A stretch of DNA of 64,000 bases from QUBU01 sp021462865 (lineage in GTDB: Bacteria > Pseudomonadota > Gammaproteobacteria > Steroidobacterales > GCA-2729495): positions 134,619 to 198,618 of the forward strand of contig JAJTYX010000023.1 of the NCBI GenBank assembly GCA_021462865.1, in the 5' to 3' direction. Position numbers and translations under genes: made by a program. Shown in pieces: positions 55,835-63,917 of this stretch; position 1 is the stretch's first letter; every line of letters starts with the position of its first letter. The notes beneath the pieces were generated by a model. It had not been told where the DNA came from and searched no databases. It saw nothing but the letters and a program-made list of their open reading frames with translations.

Positions 55835-56106
55835 ATGCCAAGTTCGTCATCGAACGGGAGATTCCGGGCGCGGGCCAACTCACCGCTGCGGATCTTCAGG
55901 CCATCTCACAGAAGTCCTGCGGTGTGTTGAACTCCCTCGGTCCAAAGATCCAGTGGGTGCAGAGCTTTGTCACGGACGACAAGGTCTACTGCGTCTACAT
56001 CGCACCGAACGCCGACATCGCGCGCGAGCACGCGAAGCAGGGTGGATTCCCCGCCAACCGCATTTCGCAGGTGCGTGCCGTCATCGACCGGACGACGTCG
56101 GAATAG
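55835..56106 (+). pseudogene. DUF4242 gene with disrupted start
   Basis: An 88-codon frame matches DUF4242 proteins (KFVIEREIPGAGQL, ISQKSC, FVTDDKVYCVY). Family members usually begin MPK(Y/F)VIEREIPG. Here ATGCC is followed directly by AAG, one base short of keeping frame. The body has no in-frame ATG, GTG or TTG near its beginning. It looks like a single-base deletion at the start, or a sequencing error. The 5' edge overlaps the ABC remnant region, consistent with a recombination junction. Confidence 0.65.
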
Positions 56107-56250
56107 GGATACGGCGCGCGAGTTGCAGCACTGGCGGCGGAGCGGCGCGGGATATCGCAGTCATCAACCGGGCATACGAACGCAGCGCTCACTGATCACG
56201 ACTTAAGCAAAAATCAAATGTCCCGGCGCCTTTATGCTCGCCGGAAAAAA

Positions 56251-56275
56251 ACAACGCCCCGCAAGGGGGCGTTGT
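56251..56275 (-). terminator. Terminator for the Rieske oxygenase gene
   Basis: A 10-bp stem (ACAACGCCCC at 56251-56260 with GGGGCGTTGT at 56266-56275) with an A-run on its left gives an intrinsic terminator for minus-strand transcription, about 87 bp beyond the Rieske gene stop. Confidence 0.75.
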
Positions 56276-56361
56276 CCGATCCCTCCGCCATGGCCGTACC
56301 GGGATAGCCAATGAAGCGGAGCTTTCGTCGTTGCTGGGGCGTTGCGGGATCGCGACCGGCG

Positions 56362-57570
56362 TCAGCCGGCCTCGTCCAGCCGCCGGCGCTCGGCGCGATC
56401 CTTGAGCAGTGGTATCGCATCCAGCACCCAGTTACCCGAGGTCCGTCGCGACGGACTCGGGATCGCGTAGGCCCTGTCCTTGCCGTGGCGCGCATTGAAC
56501 TTGCGGGTATCGATGCGCCAGCCCTTGTCGTCGAACTTTTCGAGCCAACCGCGATAGGCGGCAACGGCGGCGTCGGATGGCGTCAGGACTTCCTTGGTCG
56601 GGCTCAGCGGGGTGGTCTCCGGGCACATGGTCGCCAGGATCTGGATGTCCTGGCCGGCGATGACCTTATTGCGCGCGTGGATCGGCCCGTTGTGCCTGGG
56701 ATCGAGCAGGAAGTTGCGCATGTTGAGGAAAAAGATCTTCGTCTTGTTCTCGTCGACCGGCAGTTCGAAGAAGTATTGCCGGAACATCTGGGTATGCGTG
56801 ATGTTGATGTAGGTCGGCATCATGTTCGGGCCATAGGTACCACCGCCGACTTTCATCTGCAGGTTGTCCTGCGTGCGTATATTCCCCCACGGCGTCTCCT
56901 TGCCGCCCGCGGTCTCATGGTCCTTCTGCGGCAGCGGCGGCGTATCGAACAGGTGCCAGAACCAGAAGCCCCAGCCCTGGCGATGGTCTTCCGTCCCGTA
57001 ATCGCGAACCCGGTAGGTTTCGCGATTGATGGATGAATGGCCATGGGTCGGGTGGACGAATTCGTTGTGCGCCGGATCGATGCCATTCTCGATGGAACGC
57101 TCGTAGTAATACGGCACGTCGAGGACGAGCACCTCGTTGGCCATCCAGCCTTCCTGGCCGTACTCCTCCACGTTCAGGAGTGGAATGCGGGTTTCCTCGG
57201 GCTCGTCACCCAGGAACGCGAACACGATGCCGTACTTCTCCTGCACCGGATAGGAATCGACCTTGGCGCGCGGTGCCGTCTTCTTGCCATAACCGATGGA
57301 CGGGATGTTGACGCAACGACCATCCTTGTCGAACTCCCAGCCGTGATACGGGCATACGATGCAGCCGTCGATGATGCGCGGCCGGCTGCCCTGCGACCAG
57401 GCGCCGCCGAGCGACGCACCCCGGTGCGTACAGGTATCGCTCAACACGGCCGCATCGCCGTCCTTGCCGCGGAAGGCGACGAGGTCCACACCCAGCGCCC
57501 TGACCTTCACCGGCTGGTCGTAACTGAGATCCTCGCTGCGGACGATCGGATACCAGAAGTTGATATACAT
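56362..57570 (-). CDS. Rieske-type aromatic ring-hydroxylating oxygenase
   Basis: A 402-aa non-heme iron oxygenase, large-subunit type. The Rieske 2Fe-2S site is CTHRGASLGGAW (C, H) and CPYHGWEF (C, H), near residues 46-90. The mononuclear iron site is in DPAHNEFVHPTHGH. The start at 57570 is supported by AGGAGG upstream. Substrate cannot be told; no reductase or ferredoxin partner gene is nearby. The frame extends to 57714 but without homology. Confidence 0.9.
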   Translation of the reverse strand: MYINFWYPIVRSEDLSYDQPVKVRALGVDLVAFRGKDGDAAVLSDTCTHRGASLGGAWSQGSRPRIIDGCIVCPYHGWEFDKDGRCVNIPSIGYGKKTAPRAKVDSYPVQEKYGIVFAFLGDEPEETRIPLLNVEEYGQEGWMANEVLVLDVPYYYERSIENGIDPAHNEFVHPTHGHSSINRETYRVRDYGTEDHRQGWGFWFWHLFDTPPLPQKDHETAGGKETPWGNIRTQDNLQMKVGGGTYGPNMMPTYINITHTQMFRQYFFELPVDENKTKIFFLNMRNFLLDPRHNGPIHARNKVIAGQDIQILATMCPETTPLSPTKEVLTPSDAAVAAYRGWLEKFDDKGWRIDTRKFNARHGKDRAYAIPSPSRRTSGNWVLDAIPLLKDRAERRRLDEAG

Positions 57571-58297
57571 GATGCTCTGTGACCTCCTGTGGTTGAGTAA
57601 ACGCCGGGGCCCGGAACGACCCTGCCGGTCCCCGCGGTTGATTCGTCCTGTCGTGGTCATGGCCACGCTCACGACGCAGACGCCCAGCGTGTCACGGCGC
57701 AACCGGGCCTGCACGCCCGCTGGCGTTCTGCTCCGCTGTGCGGGCGGCGCGCTGTCGCCGCAGCGCCGACCCTGATCAACGAAGGCACGCGCCGCGCGCC
57801 CGAGGATGGCAACCTGCCCATGGTGCGCATGATCGCCGCGAAGCCGGCGAAGCCCGGCTGCAGCAGCCGAGCGATGCAGCGGGCAGTTACGCTACGGGAA
57901 TTGGCTGGTGAAAGGCGGGAGTCTCGCGTTGCCGGAAGCACGGCGCACTGTGCGAGGCGAAGGCTCCGTGATACCTCGTCAGGCGCACTGGGGAGTTGGG
58001 CACCAGCGCGGCCAGACCATCCTCATCACTCAGCCCGGCGCTGAGGTGGGTGTTCTCCAGATCGCGCACCATGCGCCCCCGTCGCTCCGGGTGCCGGGCG
58101 ACTACACTGACCTCGACACAGCCATTGACGGCGTTATCCACCGAGCACGGTGGTTGGACGAGGTCGTGATGCCCGTTGCTGCCCGGTCGTCTCCGTACCC
58201 TGACCCGTGCAGTCTGATGCATCGGTCGAGTCGGGGAACGCCCGCACAACCTGCGTCATGCACGCAGCGGAACCCCAAGCCCCTGATGCGAGGCCGG
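57571..58297. other. Gene-poor interval with transposase debris
   Basis: This 727-bp stretch has no intact gene. It contains an IS91-like transposase fragment (listed below) in a GC-rich, scrambled context. The stretch at 57770-57900 gives fragmentary frames I cannot identify. Confidence 0.5.
57941..58078 (-). mobile_element. IS91-like transposase remnant (core segment)
   Basis: A frame of about 45 residues includes LAALVPNSPVRLTRYHGAFA, which resembles the segment (e.g. LAALVPPPR...LVRYHGVLAP) of Y2-type IS91/ISCR transposases just before their C-terminal third. It has no start, no Tyr motif and no neighbours, so it is a dead fragment. Confidence 0.6.
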
Positions 58298-58981
58298 TCA
58301 GCTTCGGATGCGGCGTTTGAGGATTCCGCCGATGCCCAGTGCAGAGCCGAACAGCCAGAACGCAGCCGGAACCGGAACCGCAGCCACGTCGAAGGCTGCC
58401 TCGGAGATGCCGGTGAAGAAGGTGCTGCCGTGGTTGGACAGGATTTCCATCCTCACATAGGCCGCCGTCGTCGACGAGAAATTGAAGACCTGGGCCAGGT
58501 TGGTGTTGCCCAGGCCCTCCACGGCCGAGTAGGTGCCGAGCAGCGTCGGTGACGTAAACGACGGATTGCTTGCCGCGTAGAGCCGGAACTGTTTGACGCC
58601 CTGTTTCGCGTTCTGCGGATCGTTCCACAGCGCCAGTGCGTCGATCGTGTAGGTCCCGCCGAGGTCGAAATCGAAATTGCCGGTCACCACGCCCTGCGAC
58701 GAGTACCAGATATTGTTGCCGCCGCCTCCAGCCAGGAAGGTATTGGCCGTCGCGGTAAATGTCGCGAAATCAGTCACGCCGGAGGTATAGCCGGGGGTGA
58801 GCGCCGACTGGTTGATGGCGAACGTCGGCAGGTAGTTGGCGCTGTAGCTGCCCATATCAGTGGACGCGGCTGCAGGCCCGAGAATGGTTCCGCCCTGCGC
58901 CAGGGTGCTTGCGAATCCGAGCACTGCCAGAGCAAGCAGCCTGCCGCGGCCGATGGGCTGGACCGAGACTTCCCTATTCAT
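58298..58981 (-). CDS. VPxPA-type PEP-CTERM protein, discoidin-like
   Basis: A 227-aa secreted protein. It has a signal region (about 12-28), a beta-rich domain resembling discoidin/F5-8C (DLGGTYTIDALALWNDPQN, YVRMEIL) and the sorting tail VPVPAAFWLFGSALGIGGIL with basic residues. The start at 58981 has GGGAG upstream. A role in extracellular matrix or biofilm is inferred for this class. Confidence 0.88.
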   Translation of the reverse strand: MNREVSVQPIGRGRLLALAVLGFASTLAQGGTILGPAAASTDMGSYSANYLPTFAINQSALTPGYTSGVTDFATFTATANTFLAGGGGNNIWYSSQGVVTGNFDFDLGGTYTIDALALWNDPQNAKQGVKQFRLYAASNPSFTSPTLLGTYSAVEGLGNTNLAQVFNFSSTTAAYVRMEILSNHGSTFFTGISEAAFDVAAVPVPAAFWLFGSALGIGGILKRRIRS

Positions 58982-59425
58982 GATCGATGGCTCCCGATTG
59001 TTGTTCTTTTTGCCTGGGTTTCGGACCGCCAAGCTTCCCACGGAGTGTACAGGCGGATTGTCGAACGATCGATCACAACATGACATAACAGATACATGAC
59101 CGGGATCCCGCGGCGCCATCTCCGGCACCGCTCGGTCCGCTCGCAAGCCAAGGTCGAGATCTTCGACTCGGCATCGCCCTCCAACCGGGTTGTGCCAGAG
59201 TTGCGGTTACCGATTCTGATCGATCCGGGGGCGTCGGGACCATCAATGCGACATATGTGCGGACCTGCGAACCCGTACTGACGCGTTAGGTACATTTACT
59301 TACGCGTCCGCTCTGACGGGATAACAGTTCGCAGCGTATGGTGAATCCATACTGAAGGCGATGGTCGGTTGAGCGAGTGTATCCGCCTGCGCCACCCGCC
59401 CGCCCGCCATACGCGAGATCTGCCG
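58982..59425. other. Divergent intergenic region
   Basis: This 444-bp region separates the PEP-CTERM gene (minus) from the oxygenase pair (plus). No RNA gene or repeat is visible. Its first 120 bp are AT-richer (58985-59100) and likely hold the promoter of the PEP-CTERM gene. Confidence 0.4.
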
Positions 59426-60798
59426 ATGAACATACCGAAGGCGACGGTCGCCACCGGCACGGAGGCCCTGAACCCCACGCTTTCCATCGTGGCATTCTTC
59501 CTGGTGCCTGATGGTGAGGACGGACGGCGCACACGCCTGCGTCTCAGCGACTTTCCCGACATCGCGGGCTGGCTGCTGACAATCCTCGACTTCATTCTCT
59601 GGAAACAGGGGCGCGTGGCGACCGAGAAACGCATTGCCGAGCCCCCGGACGGCAGGAGCCGGGAACGCCTGATCGACAGTCGCGTCATTCTCGCCCACCG
59701 ACGCGAGGATGGCGGCCTCTCGCTGACACTGAATCCGCAGTTCGACCTGCGTCTCGAGATCAACACGCGCCGGCGTGGCCAGCCGGCGTGCAACGTCCAG
59801 CTGCCGCTGGCGGACGATCCGGAACTGACGCGATGGCTCCTGACCCGATGCATGACCGGAACGAGCGGGGCCGGCCCGGCCCCGCTCAGCGAATCCTTGC
59901 TCGACAGCATGCGCCGCTACGGCATCCTGGTCAGCGAGCCGCCGCCGGAAGACGCCTGGTTTCCGGATCCGGGCGCCACTGCCGAACTCGGGGCCGCGCT
60001 CGCGCCCATGTCCCGCATTTTTCCGCAACCCGCCGGCCAGCCGATCCCCGCGGAAGTGCGCCAGGTGCTTGGTCGCCATACCCCGGCGCTGCCACCGGAA
60101 ACCGACATTGTCTGGGGCCAGGACGCGGGCACGGGCCTGGTCTATCCGACCGTATGGCGCACTGGCAACGAGAAGCAGCCAGCTCTCGCGGCATTTGTCG
60201 GTGCGGATGCCGCACGGCGGAGTGACGAATGGAACCGGCAGCGCGAGGAGGCCCGGGAGTCGTTTCGCACCCGCGGGTATGCGATTTTTCGAAATTTGTT
60301 CCCGCCAGTGCAACGGGAAGCCCTGCGCCGCTACGTGCGCCAACTCAAGTCACGGGGTTACTTCCCGGAACTCGGCGATGGCCAGGTGGCGCTGCGCGCG
60401 AGCATCCACAACGAGCCGACGATTGCGTCGCTGCACAATGGCTTCGCGGCAATCGTCAACAGCATCGGTGTCGAGCCGATCTTGCCGTCGTACTCCTTCC
60501 TGAGTTGCTACGAGGAGCACGCCGTCCTCGAACGACACCTCGACCGGCCGCAGTGCCGGTACAACGTCTGCTTCGTGCTGGACATGCAGTACCTCGACCA
60601 GGAACGCGAACCCGAGCCCTGGCCGATCTACCTCGAACTCGACGGCAAACCCGTGCCGGCGCTGCTGCAGGTCGGCGACGGCGTCTTCTTCGCCGGCTCC
60701 AGGGTCTGGCACTGGCGCGACGCGCTGCCCCCCGGGCGCCGGGTGGTTGTCTGTTTCAGCCACTACGTGCCGGTGGGCTTCACGGGATCCCTCGAATG
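59426..60798 (+). CDS. 2OG-Fe(II) oxygenase-like protein with duplicated N-terminal module
   Basis: A 457-aa protein. The C-terminal part carries an HxD...H facial triad: H371, D373 and H429, with Arg 438/439 nearby for 2-oxoglutarate. The N-terminal 180 residues hold two related repeats (about 15-74 and 102-173). Each begins LNP and contains LxDxP(D/E)xxxWLLT about 34 residues later. The second copy ends LLDSMRRYGILV, reminiscent of winged-helix peptide-binding (PqqD-like) segments, which is speculative. The stop overlaps the next gene by ATGA. I recognise no characterised homologue; the substrate may be a protein or peptide. Confidence 0.72.
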
Positions 60799-61407
60799 AC
60801 GACCGCATACCAGATACCGGGTGGAGTCACGCCCGAGATGTTCAACGAGTACCTGACTACGGTCGGGCAGTTCCCCAAAGTACTCTCACCGGAAGAGTGT
60901 GCCCGACTGATCAATCTGCCCCTGCCTGCATCCGAGGCACTCATCAGCACGCGCGACGTCGCGCCAGAACCGGAAGCCGGCAAGCTCGACTATGGCTACC
61001 GCCGCACGCGGATCAAGCCGATCCCGCCGGATCCGGCGAATATCTGGATCTTTCAGCGGCTGCGCCGGCTGGCCGAACAGGTCAACCGCGAGGCCTACCA
61101 CTTTCAGTTGAGCGATGACATGAGCCTGGACGTACTCGAATACGGCGTCGAAGGCTTCTTCGACTGGCACGTGGACATCGGCGGGGGCCTGTACTCCACT
61201 CGCAAGCTCACGCTGGTGACGGCGCTGACACCGCCGGACGCCTACGCAGGAGGCGATCTGCATTTCGCCGACCGAGGACCGCCATTGAGGCCGCAGCAGG
61301 GCACGACCGCGATCTTCCCGTCCTACCTGCTCCACAAGGTCGACCCGGTGACGCATGGTATGCGCCATACGCTGGTCGCATGGATCCACGGACCAGCGTT
61401 TACGTAG
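60796..61407 (+). CDS. PKHD-type 2OG-Fe(II) hydroxylase-like protein
   Basis: A 203-aa oxygenase of the prolyl-4-hydroxylase-like fold. The iron triad is H125, D127 (WHVDIGG) and H180, with 2OG-binding R190 in HKVDPVTHGMRHTLVAW. The arrangement resembles YbiX/PiuC-type (PKHD) hydroxylases. It is translationally coupled to the preceding gene (ATGA), so both probably act on one pathway. The frame is open upstream to 60229, inside the first gene, but that is not coding. Confidence 0.82.
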   Translation: MTTAYQIPGGVTPEMFNEYLTTVGQFPKVLSPEECARLINLPLPASEALISTRDVAPEPEAGKLDYGYRRTRIKPIPPDPANIWIFQRLRRLAEQVNREAYHFQLSDDMSLDVLEYGVEGFFDWHVDIGGGLYSTRKLTLVTALTPPDAYAGGDLHFADRGPPLRPQQGTTAIFPSYLLHKVDPVTHGMRHTLVAWIHGPAFT

Positions 61408-61675
61408 AAGTCTCGATCCTTTCGTTCAGCCTCGCCTCGACGAGAAAGACGCCACTACGCCACCGGGACGCTCGAGCGGACCCACGGGCCCGCTCTGGCG
61501 AAATCCCGGCTGGCGCAGCGCACCATCCAATTGGCTGCGCATTGGATCCGACTTCATCGGGAAGGCCTGGAAAAACATCTCGCGCGTCAGCGCCGGATCC
61601 ATGGGCACCCGCCGTGGGTCCCGCGCCAGCCACCGAGAGCCCATGCGTGATTCGGCCCACGCCGGCCTTGATACG
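61408..61675. other. Non-coding gap behind the oxygenase pair
   Basis: No gene is supported here. Two 7-bp direct repeats (TTGATAC at 61668-61674 and 61679-61685) lie at the edge of the intron fragment and may mark a deletion junction. No RT/maturase frame is found. Confidence 0.4.
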
Positions 61676-62009
61676 TTCTTGATACCCGCGTCCAGGATCT
61701 TTGCACCTGCTCACCGTCACCCTTTCAGACGCAAGGCGAGATCTCCCCGGGTAAGCGCGGCACTCCTTCACTGCACAACCGCCGGATCTACGCCGCCTCG
61801 CCTCGATCACGAGAGCTTCGCGGCCTTTTGCCCGCTCGCCCTGCCCGGCAACGCCTTCTATCCGGTTCTTGTTCATCGGCTCGCAGCTGCGCTCCACGCT
61901 TCCTCCCCACACTCGGTCACCCTCATGCAGTTGCGCTTCGCTTCACTCGCTGTGATCAACTCGTGGCGGGACTTGCCCCCGCAGGTGTGCGCCCGTGCCG
62001 GGCGCACAC
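61676..62009 (-). mobile_element. 5' fragment of a group II intron
   Basis: The minus strand begins GTGTGCGCCC and folds into a hairpin (61984-62010), continues with GGGGGCAAGTCCC, and has the domain-I landmarks GGGGAGATCTCGCC, CTGAAAGGGTGACGG and TGCAAAGATCCTGGACG. These match the 5' half of bacterial group II introns that precede the RT gene, as I recall them. No RT/maturase gene or domain V/VI follows, so it is truncated and cannot splice. Its 5' end lies directly after the T-tract of the terminator at 62013-62040, the usual insertion context of class C introns. Confidence 0.65.
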
Positions 62010-62012
62010 CAA

Positions 62013-62040
62013 AAAAGCCCCACCGGCTGGCGGGGCTTTT
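62013..62040 (-). terminator. Terminator of the PEP-CTERM gene at 62092
   Basis: On the minus strand a 9-bp stem (AAAAGCCCC with GGGGCTTTT, ends at 62040 and 62013) is followed by TT. It lies about 52 bp after the PEP-CTERM gene stop. Confidence 0.75.
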
Positions 62041-62091
62041 CCCGAACCGTGGCCGAGCGAACTCAGCCGTAGTTCACGTGGACGTCGAACT

Positions 62092-62880
62092 TCAGCCCCT
62101 GGCCCGACGTCGCGCTGCGCCGAGCAGACCGAGCGCGGAGCCGAACAGCCATACGGCGCCCGGCACTGGCACCACTTGCAGGTCGCCGTCCACGACCGCC
62201 CAGGCATTGTAGAAGCTGCCTTCCTTGTCCTGCGGGCGCTGTGTACCCGAAGGGCCGAAGTACCAGGCGTAGTAGGCCGGCAGGCCCCAGTCGTTGCCGG
62301 AGCTGTCGGTGGTGGTCTCCTGGCCGTACCAGTAGAAATTGCCTTCGCCAAGGTTCGCGAACGGTGCCGTGTTCTGCCAGCGCGGGCAGGGGGCGGCGTA
62401 GGTCGTGCACAGCGCTCCGCTCGTCGTGAAGGCGGCAAGATTCGCGAGCGTGTCATAGAAGAGCGATGACAGCTCGGAAGCCTGCGGCCCGGTGCTCACG
62501 ACGTTGTAGCCGCAGTCGCCGCCGTCATACGAGCTGTAGGAGTCCACCACACAGCCATCGTTGTCGATGTCGTACATGGCGGGCAGGCGCCAGTCGTTGA
62601 TGCCCAGGTAGTTAGCCGCGTTCATCGCGGCGATCCAGTTGTTGGCCGTACCCCACTCCATGCGGCCGTTGCTGAGATTGATACCCGTGACGCCGAACTG
62701 GTTCGACTGCGCCAGGTTCGCGTCTGCCAGCCAGGTGATGTCGAGCACCGTGTCGTAATAGGCCTCGAAGCTGCCGGCGCTGCCATTGAGGTCACGGCCC
62801 AGCAGGTCGGCGTTCGCGGAGTTGGCGGACATGACGAGTGTGGCAACGACGGCCACCGATCGGATGAGCTTCATGTTCAT
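62092..62880 (-). CDS. DUF1566, VPxPA-type PEP-CTERM protein (second copy)
   Basis: A 262-aa exported protein with a signal peptide (about 1-24), a DUF1566-like domain (YYDTVLDITWLADANLAQS, INDWRLPAMYD) and the sorting tail VPVPGAVWLFGSALGLLGAA with Arg residues. It is clearly paralogous to 50791-51426. The start MNMK (62880) could also be two codons later (62874). It is followed by a terminator and intron fragment. Confidence 0.9.
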   Translation of the reverse strand: MNMKLIRSVAVVATLVMSANSANADLLGRDLNGSAGSFEAYYDTVLDITWLADANLAQSNQFGVTGINLSNGRMEWGTANNWIAAMNAANYLGINDWRLPAMYDIDNDGCVVDSYSSYDGGDCGYNVVSTGPQASELSSLFYDTLANLAAFTTSGALCTTYAAPCPRWQNTAPFANLGEGNFYWYGQETTTDSSGNDWGLPAYYAWYFGPSGTQRPQDKEGSFYNAWAVVDGDLQVVPVPGAVWLFGSALGLLGAARRRARG

Positions 62881-62901
62881 ACCCTCGTTGGCGGGTGCTG
62901 A

Positions 62902-63585
62902 TCAGGCCACCTTGCGGCGGGCGAGACCCAGCAGGCCCAGTGCCGAGCCGAGCAGCCACACTGCGCCGGGCACCGGGACGGCGGTGAAGGTGAAGGTCAT
63001 TTCCTGCCAGCCGGTGGTCCCGGCCGACTCCGACAGTGCGCGCTTGATCTTCAGGGTCAGATCGTTGCCAGCGACCGAGAGGTCCACCCGGCAGCGGTCG
63101 ATCGCGCCGATGTTGGCAGGATTGGCCGGCATGCCGCAGCTGGTGCCGGGGTCCGTGTCGCTGCGCAGGCCGGTGCGAAACACGGGAACAGCCCAGCTGG
63201 AGCGGTAGCCGGTGAGTGAGCAGGGATCCGTGCTGCTAAAACTGATTGTCGTGCAGGTGACGGTGTTGCCGGTGATGACGCTGCCGGCCGGCAGGGCATT
63301 GGGCGGGCTGGTGATGGGCGTGTAGGTCGGGGCCAGCGTGGTGGTACCGCTGATCGTGGCACTGTACTCGTTGCCACCGCCATTGAAGTACCAGGAGACG
63401 CCTGCCAGGGTGATATTCCCCAGGCCGTCATCGGTTGCCGTGCCGGTGCCGCAACCCGTACAGACCACGGGATTGGTACCGTAGGTATTCGCGTACGTGG
63501 CATTGGACAGCGTATAGACCGTGGCAGCCTGAGCGGTGCCCGCGAGCACGAGAGTTGCCACCGTGGCAAATAGATACTTCTTCAC
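62902..63585 (-). CDS. VPxPA-type PEP-CTERM protein (third)
   Basis: A 227-aa secreted protein with a GTG start (63585), a signal peptide (about 1-20) and a Thr/Ser-rich beta domain with several Cys (VVCTGCGTG, TVTCTTISFSSTDPC). It ends in the tail VPVPGAVWLLGSALGLLGLA with Arg/Lys. No wider domain is recognised. It lies 21 bp upstream of the DUF1566 paralogue, so both may be cotranscribed. Confidence 0.88.
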   Translation of the reverse strand: MKKYLFATVATLVLAGTAQAATVYTLSNATYANTYGTNPVVCTGCGTGTATDDGLGNITLAGVSWYFNGGGNEYSATISGTTTLAPTYTPITSPPNALPAGSVITGNTVTCTTISFSSTDPCSLTGYRSSWAVPVFRTGLRSDTDPGTSCGMPANPANIGAIDRCRVDLSVAGNDLTLKIKRALSESAGTTGWQEMTFTFTAVPVPGAVWLLGSALGLLGLARRKVA

Positions 63586-63779
63586 TGAATGTCCCCCAGG
63601 TCAGGTTCCGGTTTTTTTCCAGGCTTGCGGGCAATCGCCTGATTGCCGCATCCCGGGCGTTTTTCTCATACTTTATGCGCCGCTCTGGTAACTTCTGAGC
63701 GGCGTGGCCGCAGTATGGACGCAGGCTGCCCGCTGTTGACGGATTTGGCAACACAGAATTTGCCATAAGACAGCCTAGG
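63586..63779. other. Upstream region of the PEP-CTERM pair
   Basis: About 190 bp with no gene. A 7-bp hairpin (CGCCGCT at 63678-63684 with AGCGGCG at 63698-63704) is present; its role is unclear. Confidence 0.35.
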
Positions 63780-63842
63780 TGGGCGCAGCGGCTCGAGCGC
63801 GTGTTCCACATCGACATCGAGCGGTGCGGACTCTGCGGCGAA
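63780..63842 (+). mobile_element. IS91-like transposase remnant (C-terminal Cys motif)
   Basis: About 21 codons read WAQRLERVFHIDIERCGLCG, which closely resembles the conserved C-terminal segment (WAQRLKRVFxIDIExCxxCGG) of IS91-family transposases. The following residues do not continue the family, so it is an orphan fragment. It lies in the opposite orientation to the fragment at 57941-58078. Confidence 0.65.
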
Positions 63843-63897
63843 GAGTGCGGATCAGCGCGAGCACCTGGAGCGCAGCAGTGGCGGGGAGGAGTGCCGG

Positions 63898-63917
63898 GTC
63901 GGGACTGAAGTCCCTCC
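63898..63917 (-). repeat. REP-like palindrome
   Basis: The minus strand reads GGAGGGACTTCAGTCCCGAC, with the imperfect palindrome GGGACT/AGTCCC. This type of GGGACTTCAGTCCC element is common in Xanthomonas/Lysobacter-like REP families. It interrupts a short frame starting MSRLPKIKIQ (ATG at 63947), which may be the 5' end of a lost gene. Confidence 0.45.

Noticed and set aside
60229..60795. Upstream extension of the second oxygenase
   Set aside because: It lies inside the first oxygenase in another frame; the ATGA overlap at 60796 is the natural start.
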